Source: Bacteroidales bacterium (lineage in GTDB: Bacteria; Bacteroidota; Bacteroidia; Bacteroidales; Bacteroidaceae). From it: DNA of 43,571 nt. Positions 23,361 through 31,026 of this stretch are shown piece after piece (the stretch's first letter is position 1; each line of letters opens with the position of its first letter). Where the stretch lies: assembly GCA_004558535.1 (NCBI GenBank), contig SFCP01000002.1:1-43571 (forward strand), read 5' to 3'. A program made the translations under genes and the position numbers. Under the pieces are notes generated by a model. It saw nothing but the letters and a program-made list of their open reading frames with translations, was not told where the DNA came from and made no database searches.

Positions 23361-25280
23361 TCAGTCGCGGCGGGCTTGGGTGAGCTCTTCGCGCAGGACG
23401 CGGGCCACGCCTTCGCAGTCCAGTCCCAACTGTCGGTAGAGTTCGGCCGGCGAACCGTGCTCTACGAATTCGTCGGGCAGTCCCAGGCGGCGCACATTGG
23501 CGTGGCAGCCTTTGTCGCTGAGGTATTCCAGTACGGCCGAGCCCATGCCGCCCATGATTACGCCGTCCTCGATGGTGACGATGCGCTGGAAGTGTTTGGC
23601 CACCTCGTCGAGCAGGGCCGTGTCGAGGGGCTTCAGGAAGCGCAGGTCGTAGTGGGCGATGTCGGCGCCCGTTTCCTGCTCCACTTGGGCGATGGCGTCG
23701 GCCGCCACGTTGCCGATGGGGCCGATGCTCAGCACGGCCAGATCGTGCCCCGGCTTCATGCAGCGTCCGCGCCCCACGGGAATTTCCTCGAAGGGGCAGT
23801 TCGGTTCGCTCAGCCGGCCGCAGCCGCGCGGATAGCGGATGACGAAGGTGCCGTGGCCGGGCAGTTGTGCTGTGTACATCAGTCGGCGCAGTTCGTGCTC
23901 GTCGTAGGGTGACGCGATAGTCAGGTGTGGGATGGGGCGCAGGGCCGCCATGTCGAACGCGCCGTGATGTGTGGGTCCGTCCTCGCCCACTATGCCGGCG
24001 CGGTCCAGGCACAGGATGACCGGCAGGCCCAGCAGGGCTGCGTCGTGGATGATATTGTCGTACGCCCGCTGTGCAAAGGAAGAATAGATATTGCAAAAAG
24101 GTATCAATCCCTCCTTGGCCATGCCCGCCGAAAAGGTTACGGCGTGCCCCTCAGCAATTCCTACGTCGAAGGCCCGGTCCGGCATTTCCTGCATCAGGAT
24201 AGTCATCGAGCAGCCCGTGGGCATGGCGGGCGTGACGCCTATGATGTCGGGATTTTGGCGGGCCAGTTCCAAGAGTGCTTGTCCGAAGACGTCCTGGAAG
24301 CGCGTGGGTGCGTTGGGTGCTTTGCTTTCTATGCGGCGTCCGCTTTTTTTGTCAAATCGTCCGGGCGCGTGCCAAATGGTAGCTTCGCGTTCGGCCGGTT
24401 CGTAGCCTTTTCCCTTGACCGTATGTATGTGCAGCAATTTTGGCCCGCTCATGTCCTTGATTTCGCGGAGCACGCGCACCAGTTCCACCACGTTGTGGCC
24501 GTCGGTAGGTCCGAAGTAGCGGATATTCATCCCCTCGAACACGTTTTGCTGGTTGGTCAGCAGGGATTTCAGGGCGTTGTTGAATCGCAGGATAGCCCCT
24601 TTGCGTCGGTCGTTGAGCCATCCCCACGACGACAGGCGGCGTGCGATGCCAAATCGCAGGCGGTTGTACCATCCGCTTGTGTGAAGTTGCAGCAGGTACT
24701 GCTTCATGCCGCCCACGCTGTGGTCGATGCTCATATTGTTGTCGTTGAGGACGATGAGCAGGTTGTTGGGAGTGTCGCTCGTATTGTTGAGTCCTTCAAA
24801 CGAAAGTCCTCCACTCATTGCGCCATCGCCTATGACGGCCACCACGTGCCGCTCTTTCTGTCCGTGCATCAGCGTGGCCACGTTCATGCCGAGTGCGGCC
24901 GATATGGAGTTGCTGGCATGTCCGCAGGCGAAAGTGTCGTAAGGGCTTTCGGTCGGGGTAGGAAAGGGGCGCAGACCGTGGTATTTGCGGTTGGTGGGAA
25001 AGGCATCGCGCCGTCCCGTCAGGATTTTGTGGCAATAGGCTTGGTGTCCCACGTCCCAGACGAGCAGATCCGAGGGCGTGTCGTAGACGTAGTGCAGCGC
25101 CACGGTCAGTTCGACTGCGCCCAGGCTGGATGCGAAGTGCCCCGGGTTCTGGGCCAGCACGTCTATCAAGTAGCGGCGCACTTCGTCGCAGACCTTGGGC
25201 AGGTCTTCCACGGCGAGGGCACGCAGGTCGGCCGGCGTGTTGATGCGGGGAAGGAATGTGTAGTCGCTTTCTTTTTCCAT
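23361..25280 (-). CDS. dxs: 1-deoxy-D-xylulose-5-phosphate synthase
   Basis: 639 residues from ATG 25280. The frame is open much further upstream, but that part is non-conserved and overlaps the promoter and a repeat. DXS condenses pyruvate and glyceraldehyde-3-phosphate, the first step of the MEP isoprenoid pathway and of thiamine and pyridoxal precursor supply. The start is supported by ADLRALAVEDLPKVCDEVR, the usual N-terminus. TPP-binding residues are clear: His48 in GHFASSLG, GDGAMSGG (151-158) with NDNNMSI (179-185), and the catalytic Glu in DVGIAEGHAVTFSAG. RAGIVGEDGPTHHGAFD follows. It is the first gene of a long minus-strand run (dxs, trkA, trkH, DUF2807, perhaps manA and alkD-like). 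Confidence 0.97.
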   Translation of the reverse strand: MEKESDYTFLPRINTPADLRALAVEDLPKVCDEVRRYLIDVLAQNPGHFASSLGAVELTVALHYVYDTPSDLLVWDVGHQAYCHKILTGRRDAFPTNRKYHGLRPFPTPTESPYDTFACGHASNSISAALGMNVATLMHGQKERHVVAVIGDGAMSGGLSFEGLNNTSDTPNNLLIVLNDNNMSIDHSVGGMKQYLLQLHTSGWYNRLRFGIARRLSSWGWLNDRRKGAILRFNNALKSLLTNQQNVFEGMNIRYFGPTDGHNVVELVRVLREIKDMSGPKLLHIHTVKGKGYEPAEREATIWHAPGRFDKKSGRRIESKAPNAPTRFQDVFGQALLELARQNPDIIGVTPAMPTGCSMTILMQEMPDRAFDVGIAEGHAVTFSAGMAKEGLIPFCNIYSSFAQRAYDNIIHDAALLGLPVILCLDRAGIVGEDGPTHHGAFDMAALRPIPHLTIASPYDEHELRRLMYTAQLPGHGTFVIRYPRGCGRLSEPNCPFEEIPVGRGRCMKPGHDLAVLSIGPIGNVAADAIAQVEQETGADIAHYDLRFLKPLDTALLDEVAKHFQRIVTIEDGVIMGGMGSAVLEYLSDKGCHANVRRLGLPDEFVEHGSPAELYRQLGLDCEGVARVLREELTQARRD

Positions 25281-25415
25281 AGGGGTGTGTCCGTCGCCTT
25301 GCGGTATTGCCGTGGGGCCATGTTTTGGCATCGCGGCCCGTCTGCGTGCAGGCAAGCCTTTGCGGAACAGCTCTTTCCGCGGCTTCCGACGGAGCAGGTG
25401 GTTTCTATCAAATTG

Positions 25416-25423
25416 CAAATTTA
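25416..25423 (-). promoter_or_regulatory. -7 box for dxs
   Basis: Reads TAAATTTG followed by C on the minus strand. It would give a leader of about 130 nt before ATG 25280. No clear -33 box is seen. No gene is supported in 25281-25864; the rest of that gap is composite element copy C. Confidence 0.5.
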
Positions 25424-25752
25424 GCAAAAAACGATAAACCCACCTTTTTTTGTCGCCGGATTTTGGTGTTTGCTTTCGGTCATGTCGCGGGAGCGGACGC
25501 CGGCTGCCCTTTTCTTGGCATGAGAGGGCCTTCTGGAGGGGTGTTCCCGCCCTCAACTTTAACGTTTTTAACCTTCGGGAACAATTTCGCGACAGCTTTC
25601 GGGCCACTGCCGGCTTCCTGTTTTCAACTGTCGGGCACTTGGGTGAAACTACAAAGCACTTGGAAAAAACTAAGTCGTAGGTAGTTTTTTCCAAGTGCCC
25701 GATAGTTTTTGCCTTTTGCCCACCTTTTTCGCCCGAAAGTGGGTTGAAAACA

Positions 25753-25788
25753 AACGAGGAAGCCCTGCTGTTGCGGGACTTCCTCGTT
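25753..25788 (-). ncRNA. Candidate short hairpin RNA with terminator, copy C
   Basis: AACGAGGAAG (25753-25762) pairs with CTTCCTCGTT (25779-25788), with CCC/GGG inside. On the minus strand it is followed by TTTGTTTT. It would also terminate read-through from the MATE gene. Confidence 0.5.
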
Positions 25789-25797
25789 GGCCTACTG

Positions 25798-25849
25798 CAA
25801 ATATACAACATTTTTCAGCGAAATGCAAATCCGGAATTTTCGCGTTAAC
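25798..25849 (-). promoter_or_regulatory. Composite-element promoter, copy C
   Basis: Minus strand: GTTAAC 25844-25849, TTTG 25826-25829, TATATTTG 25798-25805. Gaps of 14 and 20 nt, as in the other copies. Confidence 0.75.
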
Positions 25850-25864
25850 ATTTCGCGCGCCCAC

Positions 25865-27190
25865 TTATCGGCAGTGCTGCCGTACGACTCGATGATAGTC
25901 GCGGGCAAAGAGGAAGGCGGCGCAGAGCAGGCCGAGCGAGAAGGCCATGAAGATGCCGCGCACGCCCAGCCCCAGCGGGAATGCCAACAGGTAGCCCGCG
26001 GGCAGGTTCAGCAGCAGGTAGCTGATAAAGGCCGTGCGCATCATCGCGAGCGAATGGCCCGTGGCGCGAAGCACGTTGGCGAAGCAAATCTGCATGGCGT
26101 CGGCAAACTGGTACAGTACGAGCAGCGGGATCAGCGACAGGGCGATGGCTACTACCCGTGTGTCGGTGGTGAAGACGTAGACCAACGTCTCGGCGAAGCA
26201 GAAGATGACGAGTGAGGAACAGGCCGCCATCAGCAGCAGCACATTGCGCCCCGCTACGGCCGAACTGCGCACGTTGGACCAATCGGCAGTGCCCAAGAAG
26301 CTGGCCACGCGGATGCTGGTGGCCGCGCCAAAGCTGTAGTAGAACAGGAAGCCCAGCGTCCCAATCGTCACCATGACTTGGTAGGCCGCCAGGGCCTCGG
26401 CGCTGACCCATCCGGCCATCACGGCGCTGCCGGTAAAGGCAGAGGTCTCCAGCCCCATCTGTATGGCAATCGGCAGGGACTTGGCATTCAGGCCCAGGAG
26501 CGCCCGGCGCGATACGGTGGAGCGGCTGAAGCCCCGGCGGTAGGCGGCATAGAATTTCCTGCGCCCGATGATAGCTGCCAACATCAGTGCCATAATCGCG
26601 CGGGCCGCCAGTGTGGAGATACCGGCGCCCGTCAGTCCCAACTCCGGCAGGGGGCCGGGCCCGTAGATGAGCAACCAGTTGCCCAAGATGTTTAGCGCGT
26701 TGCCCGAAATCAGAACAAACATGCCCGTCTTGGTCTGCATGATGCCGTCGGTGAATTGTCGGAGCACGTTGAATAGCATCACGAAAAACATCGAGGCCAG
26801 TATCAGCAGATAATAGGGCCGTGCGAGCGGCAGCAGGGCCTCGGGTTGTCCCAGTTTGTCCAGGAAAAAGTACAGCCCGCCCATCACGGTCATCAGCAGC
26901 AGGCCAAACAGGCTGTCGGCTACTACTGCCGTCTTCAGTTCGGCGCCGGCCTCCGTGTATTTCCCCTGTCCGAACAGACGGCTGACGATGGGTGTGAAGC
27001 CGTAGGAGTAGCCCATCAGCAGGAAGGTGACGAGCGTGAACAGATTGTTGACGAACGAAGCCGCCGCCAGCGGGTCGGTGCCGTAGCGGCCCACCATGGT
27101 GGTGTCGGCAAAGCCCAGGATGATTACGCCAAGCTGGCCGATGGCGATGGGGAGGCCCAAACGGAGCGTCGCCCTGTAGTGTGGCTGCAT
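25865..27190 (-). CDS. MATE family multidrug/cation antiporter
   Basis: 441 residues from ATG 27190. An ATG at 27244 would add 18 residues that do not fit the family. It has about 12 hydrophobic segments in two similar halves, starting RATLRLGLPIAIGQLGVIIL followed by GFADTTMVGRYG, the usual MATE N-terminal helix pair. These Na+- or H+-coupled exporters remove cationic drugs and other toxic compounds across the inner membrane. The substrate is not readable. It is the last gene of the rsmI run (81 bp from the preceding lipoprotein gene) and is followed directly by composite element copy C, whose hairpin can act as terminator. Confidence 0.92.
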   Translation of the reverse strand: MQPHYRATLRLGLPIAIGQLGVIILGFADTTMVGRYGTDPLAAASFVNNLFTLVTFLLMGYSYGFTPIVSRLFGQGKYTEAGAELKTAVVADSLFGLLLMTVMGGLYFFLDKLGQPEALLPLARPYYLLILASMFFVMLFNVLRQFTDGIMQTKTGMFVLISGNALNILGNWLLIYGPGPLPELGLTGAGISTLAARAIMALMLAAIIGRRKFYAAYRRGFSRSTVSRRALLGLNAKSLPIAIQMGLETSAFTGSAVMAGWVSAEALAAYQVMVTIGTLGFLFYYSFGAATSIRVASFLGTADWSNVRSSAVAGRNVLLLMAACSSLVIFCFAETLVYVFTTDTRVVAIALSLIPLLVLYQFADAMQICFANVLRATGHSLAMMRTAFISYLLLNLPAGYLLAFPLGLGVRGIFMAFSLGLLCAAFLFARDYHRVVRQHCR

Positions 27191-27271
27191 GAAAGTGGGG
27201 TGTAAGGTCAAGAAAAAGGGCGGATGGCACAGCCTGTGCGCCACCCGCCCGTATGAGAAGTCCTATGTCGA

Positions 27272-27919
27272 TTATCGCGAAGTGGCAATGGTGAAACTCT
27301 TGAGCGTCACCTTTTGCTTGCCGTTGCCAAACGAGATGCAGAATGTGGCTTGCCCGTTTTTCAGGTTGCGCAGTCCGACCACTTCGGCCGTATAGCGAAA
27401 TCCCTGTCCGGGCTCCAGCACACTGACTACGGCTGTCGGCGAGATGTTGACCCGCTTGTTTGAGCACGTGATTTGGGGCGCGATGTCGTAGAGTGTCGTT
27501 TGGCCGTTATTATATATGTCCATGACAATCCTGGCCCGTTCGCCGGCGTCCAGACAGCGGTTGTTGTTGAGGTCGTTGAAGCGGATGGAGGAAATCTGCA
27601 GGGCCTGCCATCCGCGTCCGGCGTTGCCGGGATGTGTCGATGGCGCGTAGTTGCCATACTCCACGCCGTTGTAGTTCGTGCGGTTGCCATCGCGTCCGTC
27701 CGTGCGGGGCGAAGTGGCCGCTGCACCCATTGCGCCGCCCGCCACCATGCCGATCAGCGCGCCTGCGTCGTGGCCGCGCGGACCGCCAAACAGGCCGCCG
27801 ATGCTCGAACCGAACATGCCGCCCAGCGAACTGCCGGTGGCGATGCCGCTATATTGCTGCGAGCAGCAACTGCTCAGCATCAGGAGGACTGCAGTCAGGA
27901 GTAGTAGGTTCTTCTTCAT
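27272..27919 (-). CDS. Glycine-zipper lipoprotein of unknown function
   Basis: 215 residues. The lipoprotein signal ends LSSCC. Directly after it is a glycine-rich stretch (GIATGSSLGGMFGSSIGGLFGG ending at about residue 46; AGALIGMVAGGAMGAAA at about 52-68), typical of glycine-zipper outer-membrane lipoproteins. The C-terminal half (RFNDLNNNRCLDAGERARIV and following) looks like an Ig-like, CARDB-type beta domain with a calcium-like DLNNN.D loop. Function is unknown. It is an outer-membrane or periplasmic protein co-directional with the coiled-coil lipoprotein gene upstream (99 bp) and the MATE gene downstream (81 bp). Confidence 0.7.
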   Translation of the reverse strand: MKKNLLLLTAVLLMLSSCCSQQYSGIATGSSLGGMFGSSIGGLFGGPRGHDAGALIGMVAGGAMGAAATSPRTDGRDGNRTNYNGVEYGNYAPSTHPGNAGRGWQALQISSIRFNDLNNNRCLDAGERARIVMDIYNNGQTTLYDIAPQITCSNKRVNISPTAVVSVLEPGQGFRYTAEVVGLRNLKNGQATFCISFGNGKQKVTLKSFTIATSR

Positions 27920-28018
27920 CTGTACAAAATATTTTAGCCGGGTCCTGTCAATGGATAAGGGGCAGCTGTGCCGGTCCCCAATGCCATGAAATTTTCGCCA
28001 GGTCGCCTTTGGTGGTGA

Positions 28019-28891
28019 CTACTTCACCTGTACGACCAGATGGCGCGAACTGCTCCAGAATTTCTCGGCATTCAGGATGCGCAAAGTGTAGAGTCCCTGC
28101 GGATCTTTGTCGAGGGTGTAGGAACCTGCGGGGTGGTTGCTCAGCACTTTCACCCGTTTGGAGTACAGCGGGAACGTCTTCTTCACGCGGATGTCTATTT
28201 CCGTGAAATAGGACTGGTTGGCCTGTGCCGACCGCATCACTTCCCCGTCCTCCAGGATGTGCTGTGCTTTCAGCTCATCCTTGGTTCCGTAGACATACCA
28301 AGCCGTATTGAGCTGCTTGTCCTGTTCTACCAGTGTGCGTTCCTTGTCAGAATTTTGCCGTGTCAGTTCATCGACGCGGTCATTCTGTTCTGCGATTTCG
28401 CGACCCTGCTCTGCGATGACGATGTCACGTTGTGCGAGCTCGTCGCGCAGTTGTGCGATTTCGCGGTCCTTTTCTGCTAAGTCCGCTTCAAACTTTGCGA
28501 TGTCCGCTCTCAGCGCTTTTTTCTCGTTCTCCGACAGTTGGTTGGCGTTTCTCAGGAGTTGTTGCATTTCGGCCAAAGCATTTCTGTACTCCCGCATCTT
28601 TTGTTGGATGAAAGCCATGTTTTCTACGATGACTTGGCTATCTGCTTCCTCTCCGGTGGCTGCTGTGATGCGTCCTTCCGCCTCGTTGATTTGTTGCAGG
28701 ATGTCTTGCACTTTGATTTTCATGCTGCTCAGGTCGTTGTTCTCGTTTTGCATTTGATTGATGACCTGTTGCAGAGAATCTTCGCGCGAATTTCCTTCCA
28801 TTCGTGCCGCATCTTCTTTTTCCTTCTTCGTATTGCAGCTTACGAGACCCAAGGCCAGGGCGCCGAGCATCAGTACTAAAATCTTTTTCAT
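28019..28891 (-). CDS. Coiled-coil lipoprotein of unknown function
   Basis: 290 residues. A lipoprotein signal (MKKILVLMLGALALGLVSC, Cys19) is followed by a long, mostly continuous coiled coil from about residue 30 to 190 (ENEKKALRADIAKFEADL; EKDREIAQLRDELAQRDIVI). A short globular C-terminal region with aromatic-rich beta sequence (NTAWYVYGTKDEL; FPLYSKRVKVLS) follows. The layout suggests a periplasmic spacer or scaffold. I do not recognise a named family beyond Bacteroidales hypothetical lipoproteins. It starts 43 bp after the rsmI stop and probably shares its leaderless transcript. Confidence 0.7.
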   Translation of the reverse strand: MKKILVLMLGALALGLVSCNTKKEKEDAARMEGNSREDSLQQVINQMQNENNDLSSMKIKVQDILQQINEAEGRITAATGEEADSQVIVENMAFIQQKMREYRNALAEMQQLLRNANQLSENEKKALRADIAKFEADLAEKDREIAQLRDELAQRDIVIAEQGREIAEQNDRVDELTRQNSDKERTLVEQDKQLNTAWYVYGTKDELKAQHILEDGEVMRSAQANQSYFTEIDIRVKKTFPLYSKRVKVLSNHPAGSYTLDKDPQGLYTLRILNAEKFWSSSRHLVVQVK

Positions 28892-28934
28892 GCTTTATAG
28901 TGTGTTTTATGGTCGGTATGTGGGCAGGGTGTGC

Positions 28935-29690
28935 CTACTCGGCCGTGTCGTTCAGGTTGTTATTTTTTTGCGGGTGCGCTTTCTTTTCTCTTTTCCCGTC
29001 GGCTTTTTTCTTTTTCTCCTCGGTGGCGCCTCCTACGAGCAACACAAATTCCCCCTTGGGCTCATGTTCGCTGAAATGGGCAAGGACTTCGGCCACCGTT
29101 CCGCGCACGCATTCCTCGTAGAGCTTGGATATTTCGCGCGCAGCCGCCATGGGTCGCTCCGGTCCAAAGGTTTCGAGAAACTGGTGCAGCGTCTTGACCA
29201 CGCGGAAGGGAGATTCGTAGAAAATCATCGTGCGTGTTTCCTCGCGGAGAGCTTCCAGTCGCGAGGCGCGGCCTTTCTTTTGCGGCAGGAAGCCTTCGAA
29301 GGTGAAGCGGTCGCACGGCAGTCCCGACGAGACAAGTGCCGGGACGAACGCAGTGGCTCCCGGGAGACACTCCACCCTGACACCACGCGCCGCACAGGCA
29401 CGTACGAGCATGAAGCCGGGGTCTGAAATCGCCGGAGTGCCTGCATCGGAAATCAGCGCGACGTTTTCGCCCGCCTCGATACGGGCTGCGAACGCCTCGG
29501 CCGTCTGGTGTTCGTTGAACTTATGATGTGCGCACAGGCGGTTCTTGATTTCGTAGTGCTTGAGCAGCATTCCGGACGTCCGGGTATCCTCTGCCAGGAT
29601 CAGGTCGACCTCTTTGAGGATGCGGAGTGCCCGCAGGGTGATATCTTCCAGGTTGCCCACGGGCGTAGGTACTAAATAGAGCGTTCCCAT
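28935..29690 (-). CDS. rsmI: 16S rRNA (cytidine-1402-2'-O)-methyltransferase RsmI
   Basis: 251 residues. The N-terminus GTLYLVPTPVGNLEDITLRA and the motif SDAGTPAISDPGF are diagnostic of RsmI, a SAM-dependent enzyme that 2'-O-methylates C1402 in the ribosomal P site together with RsmH. The C-terminus is an unusually Lys-rich tail (EEKKKKADGKREKKAHPQK). The promoter (29695-29725) is near-consensus and its -7 box ends only five bases before the ATG, so the mRNA is predicted to be leaderless. The start choice is firm because the family N-terminus begins at this ATG. A divergent promoter serves the AI-2E family gene at 29742-29774. Confidence 0.96.
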   Translation of the reverse strand: MGTLYLVPTPVGNLEDITLRALRILKEVDLILAEDTRTSGMLLKHYEIKNRLCAHHKFNEHQTAEAFAARIEAGENVALISDAGTPAISDPGFMLVRACAARGVRVECLPGATAFVPALVSSGLPCDRFTFEGFLPQKKGRASRLEALREETRTMIFYESPFRVVKTLHQFLETFGPERPMAAAREISKLYEECVRGTVAEVLAHFSEHEPKGEFVLLVGGATEEKKKKADGKREKKAHPQKNNNLNDTAE

Positions 29691-29694
29691 GCCG

Positions 29695-29725
29695 CAAATT
29701 TATGGATTTATCCGTGAGTAGCCAA
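29695..29725 (-). promoter_or_regulatory. rsmI promoter (leaderless transcript predicted)
   Basis: Minus strand: TTG at 29723-29725, 20 nt, TAAATTTG at 29695-29702. The ATG occupies 29688-29690, so transcription should begin at or next to the start codon. Confidence 0.65.
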
Positions 29726-29741
29726 TAAAAGGCCGCCGATG

Positions 29742-29774
29742 TTGCCTTTTTTGTGAAACTTATCCCTAATTTTG
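29742..29774 (+). promoter_or_regulatory. Promoter of the AI-2E family gene
   Basis: TTG at 29742-29744, 22 nt, TAATTTTG at 29767-29774. It is divergent from the rsmI promoter and would give a leader of about 95 nt. Confidence 0.6.
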
Positions 29775-29875
29775 CAATCGTTGGGCACGCATTCCCGGCT
29801 TTGCAGTTTGGCGCGGAGGCTACTTAGTGGGTGTTGTGTCCCGGTATCTTTCAATTGTAGTGTACCTATAATATT

Positions 29876-30955
29876 ATGGTCAAGATTACGTCTTTGTCTC
29901 CAGGCCGGATCTTTTTGATTATCTTCCTGACGGTAGCGGCGCTCTACGTGCTGCACTACCTCAGCGGCGTGTTGATACCTTTCGTGGTGGCTTGGCTGCT
30001 GGCCTACATGCTCAATCCGGTGGTCCACTTCCTGCAGCATACGTGCCGTCTGCGCTTTCGTTTGCCCTGTGTGCTGATTACGTTGGCTTTGGCCTTTGGC
30101 CTGGTGCTTTTGCTGGGCTTGCTGATAGTGCCGCCTATGCTTCGTGAGTGCGGCCACCTGGAGGAAGTGCTGCGGCGTTACTTCGAGCATCGCGCCGAGA
30201 ACGCCAGTATTCCCGAGGGTGCTACGCAGTTTTTCGAACAGATGTCCCGGCATCCCGACTGGGCGCCGGTGCTGCAGGGCGGCAACGTGATGGGATTTCT
30301 GAAGACCTTGATTCCCGGCGTCTGGGACCTGTTCCTGTCTACGGCATCGGCCATAGTGAGCCTTGTGGCCTCGTTGATTGCAGTGCTCTACCTTTTCTTC
30401 CTGTTGCTGGACTATGAGCGCTACGCCAAGGGCTGGATCAAGTACATTCCGCAGCACCGCAGAGCGGCGGCTCGCACCTTTGTGGCCGACTTCGAACGGT
30501 ATTTCTGTGGTTATTTCCGCGGTCAGTTTCTCATAGCTCTGAGCAACTGCGTGATGTTTACCATCGGCTTCTTGCTGATAGGCTTTCCCATGCCCATTGC
30601 CTTGGGCGTATTTATAGGCGTCATCAGTTTCGTGCCGTATTTGCAGGTGGTAGGGATGCTTCCGGCCATTGTGTTTGCCCTGTTGCGGGCAGCGGACAGC
30701 GGCCAGAACTTCTGGATGCTCATCGGCGGCGTGATTTTGGTCTACTTGGTCGTACAGATTATTCAGGATGTGCTCGTCACGCCCCACGTCATGGGCAAGA
30801 TTATGGGCCTGTCGCCCGCCGTTATATTGCTGTCCCTGTCTGTGGGCGGCTATGTGCTTGGCATCACGGGACTGATTATTGCTTTGCCGTGCACCACGCT
30901 TGGCCTGTTGTACTACAGGCGCTACATCGTGGGCGAGGAGGGCTTGCCCGCCTGA
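29876..30955 (+). CDS. AI-2E family transporter
   Basis: 359 residues with about eight hydrophobic segments. The pattern of paired helices near the N-terminus (LSGVLIPFVVAWLLAYMLNP), a central soluble stretch and conserved VLIPFVVA and QVVGMLPA-type regions matches the AI-2E exporter family (formerly UPF0118). Members include E. coli TqsA (autoinducer-2 export) and Na+/H+-related permeases. The real substrate is unknown. ATG 29876 follows the promoter at 29742-29774. The GH92 gene begins 71 bp downstream with only a weak promoter-like box, so co-transcription is possible. Confidence 0.88.
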   Translation: MVKITSLSPGRIFLIIFLTVAALYVLHYLSGVLIPFVVAWLLAYMLNPVVHFLQHTCRLRFRLPCVLITLALAFGLVLLLGLLIVPPMLRECGHLEEVLRRYFEHRAENASIPEGATQFFEQMSRHPDWAPVLQGGNVMGFLKTLIPGVWDLFLSTASAIVSLVASLIAVLYLFFLLLDYERYAKGWIKYIPQHRRAAARTFVADFERYFCGYFRGQFLIALSNCVMFTIGFLLIGFPMPIALGVFIGVISFVPYLQVVGMLPAIVFALLRAADSGQNFWMLIGGVILVYLVVQIIQDVLVTPHVMGKIMGLSPAVILLSLSVGGYVLGITGLIIALPCTTLGLLYYRRYIVGEEGLPA

Positions 30956-31026
30956 GCGCGGCGTCCTTGGTGTCGATTACTTTGCGAAAAAAATAACTTA
31001 GTTCCTTACTAAAAAACACTGATATT

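Larger units (their letters stand above)
25555..25862 (-). repeat. Composite intergenic element, copy C
   Basis: Minus orientation. Reading 25862 downwards: GTTAAC box, promoter, hairpin, spacer, ACTAAGT-core array (25640-25712, with units in both orientations) and an AT-rich tail that on the plus strand reads TTTAACGTTTTTAACCTTCG. It begins three bases after the MATE stop codon. Confidence 0.75.

Noticed and set aside
25281..25811. Extended N-terminus for DXS from an upstream Met
   Set aside because: The extra 177 residues are non-conserved and overlap the promoter and the ACTAAGT array; family N-termini start at the 25280 Met.
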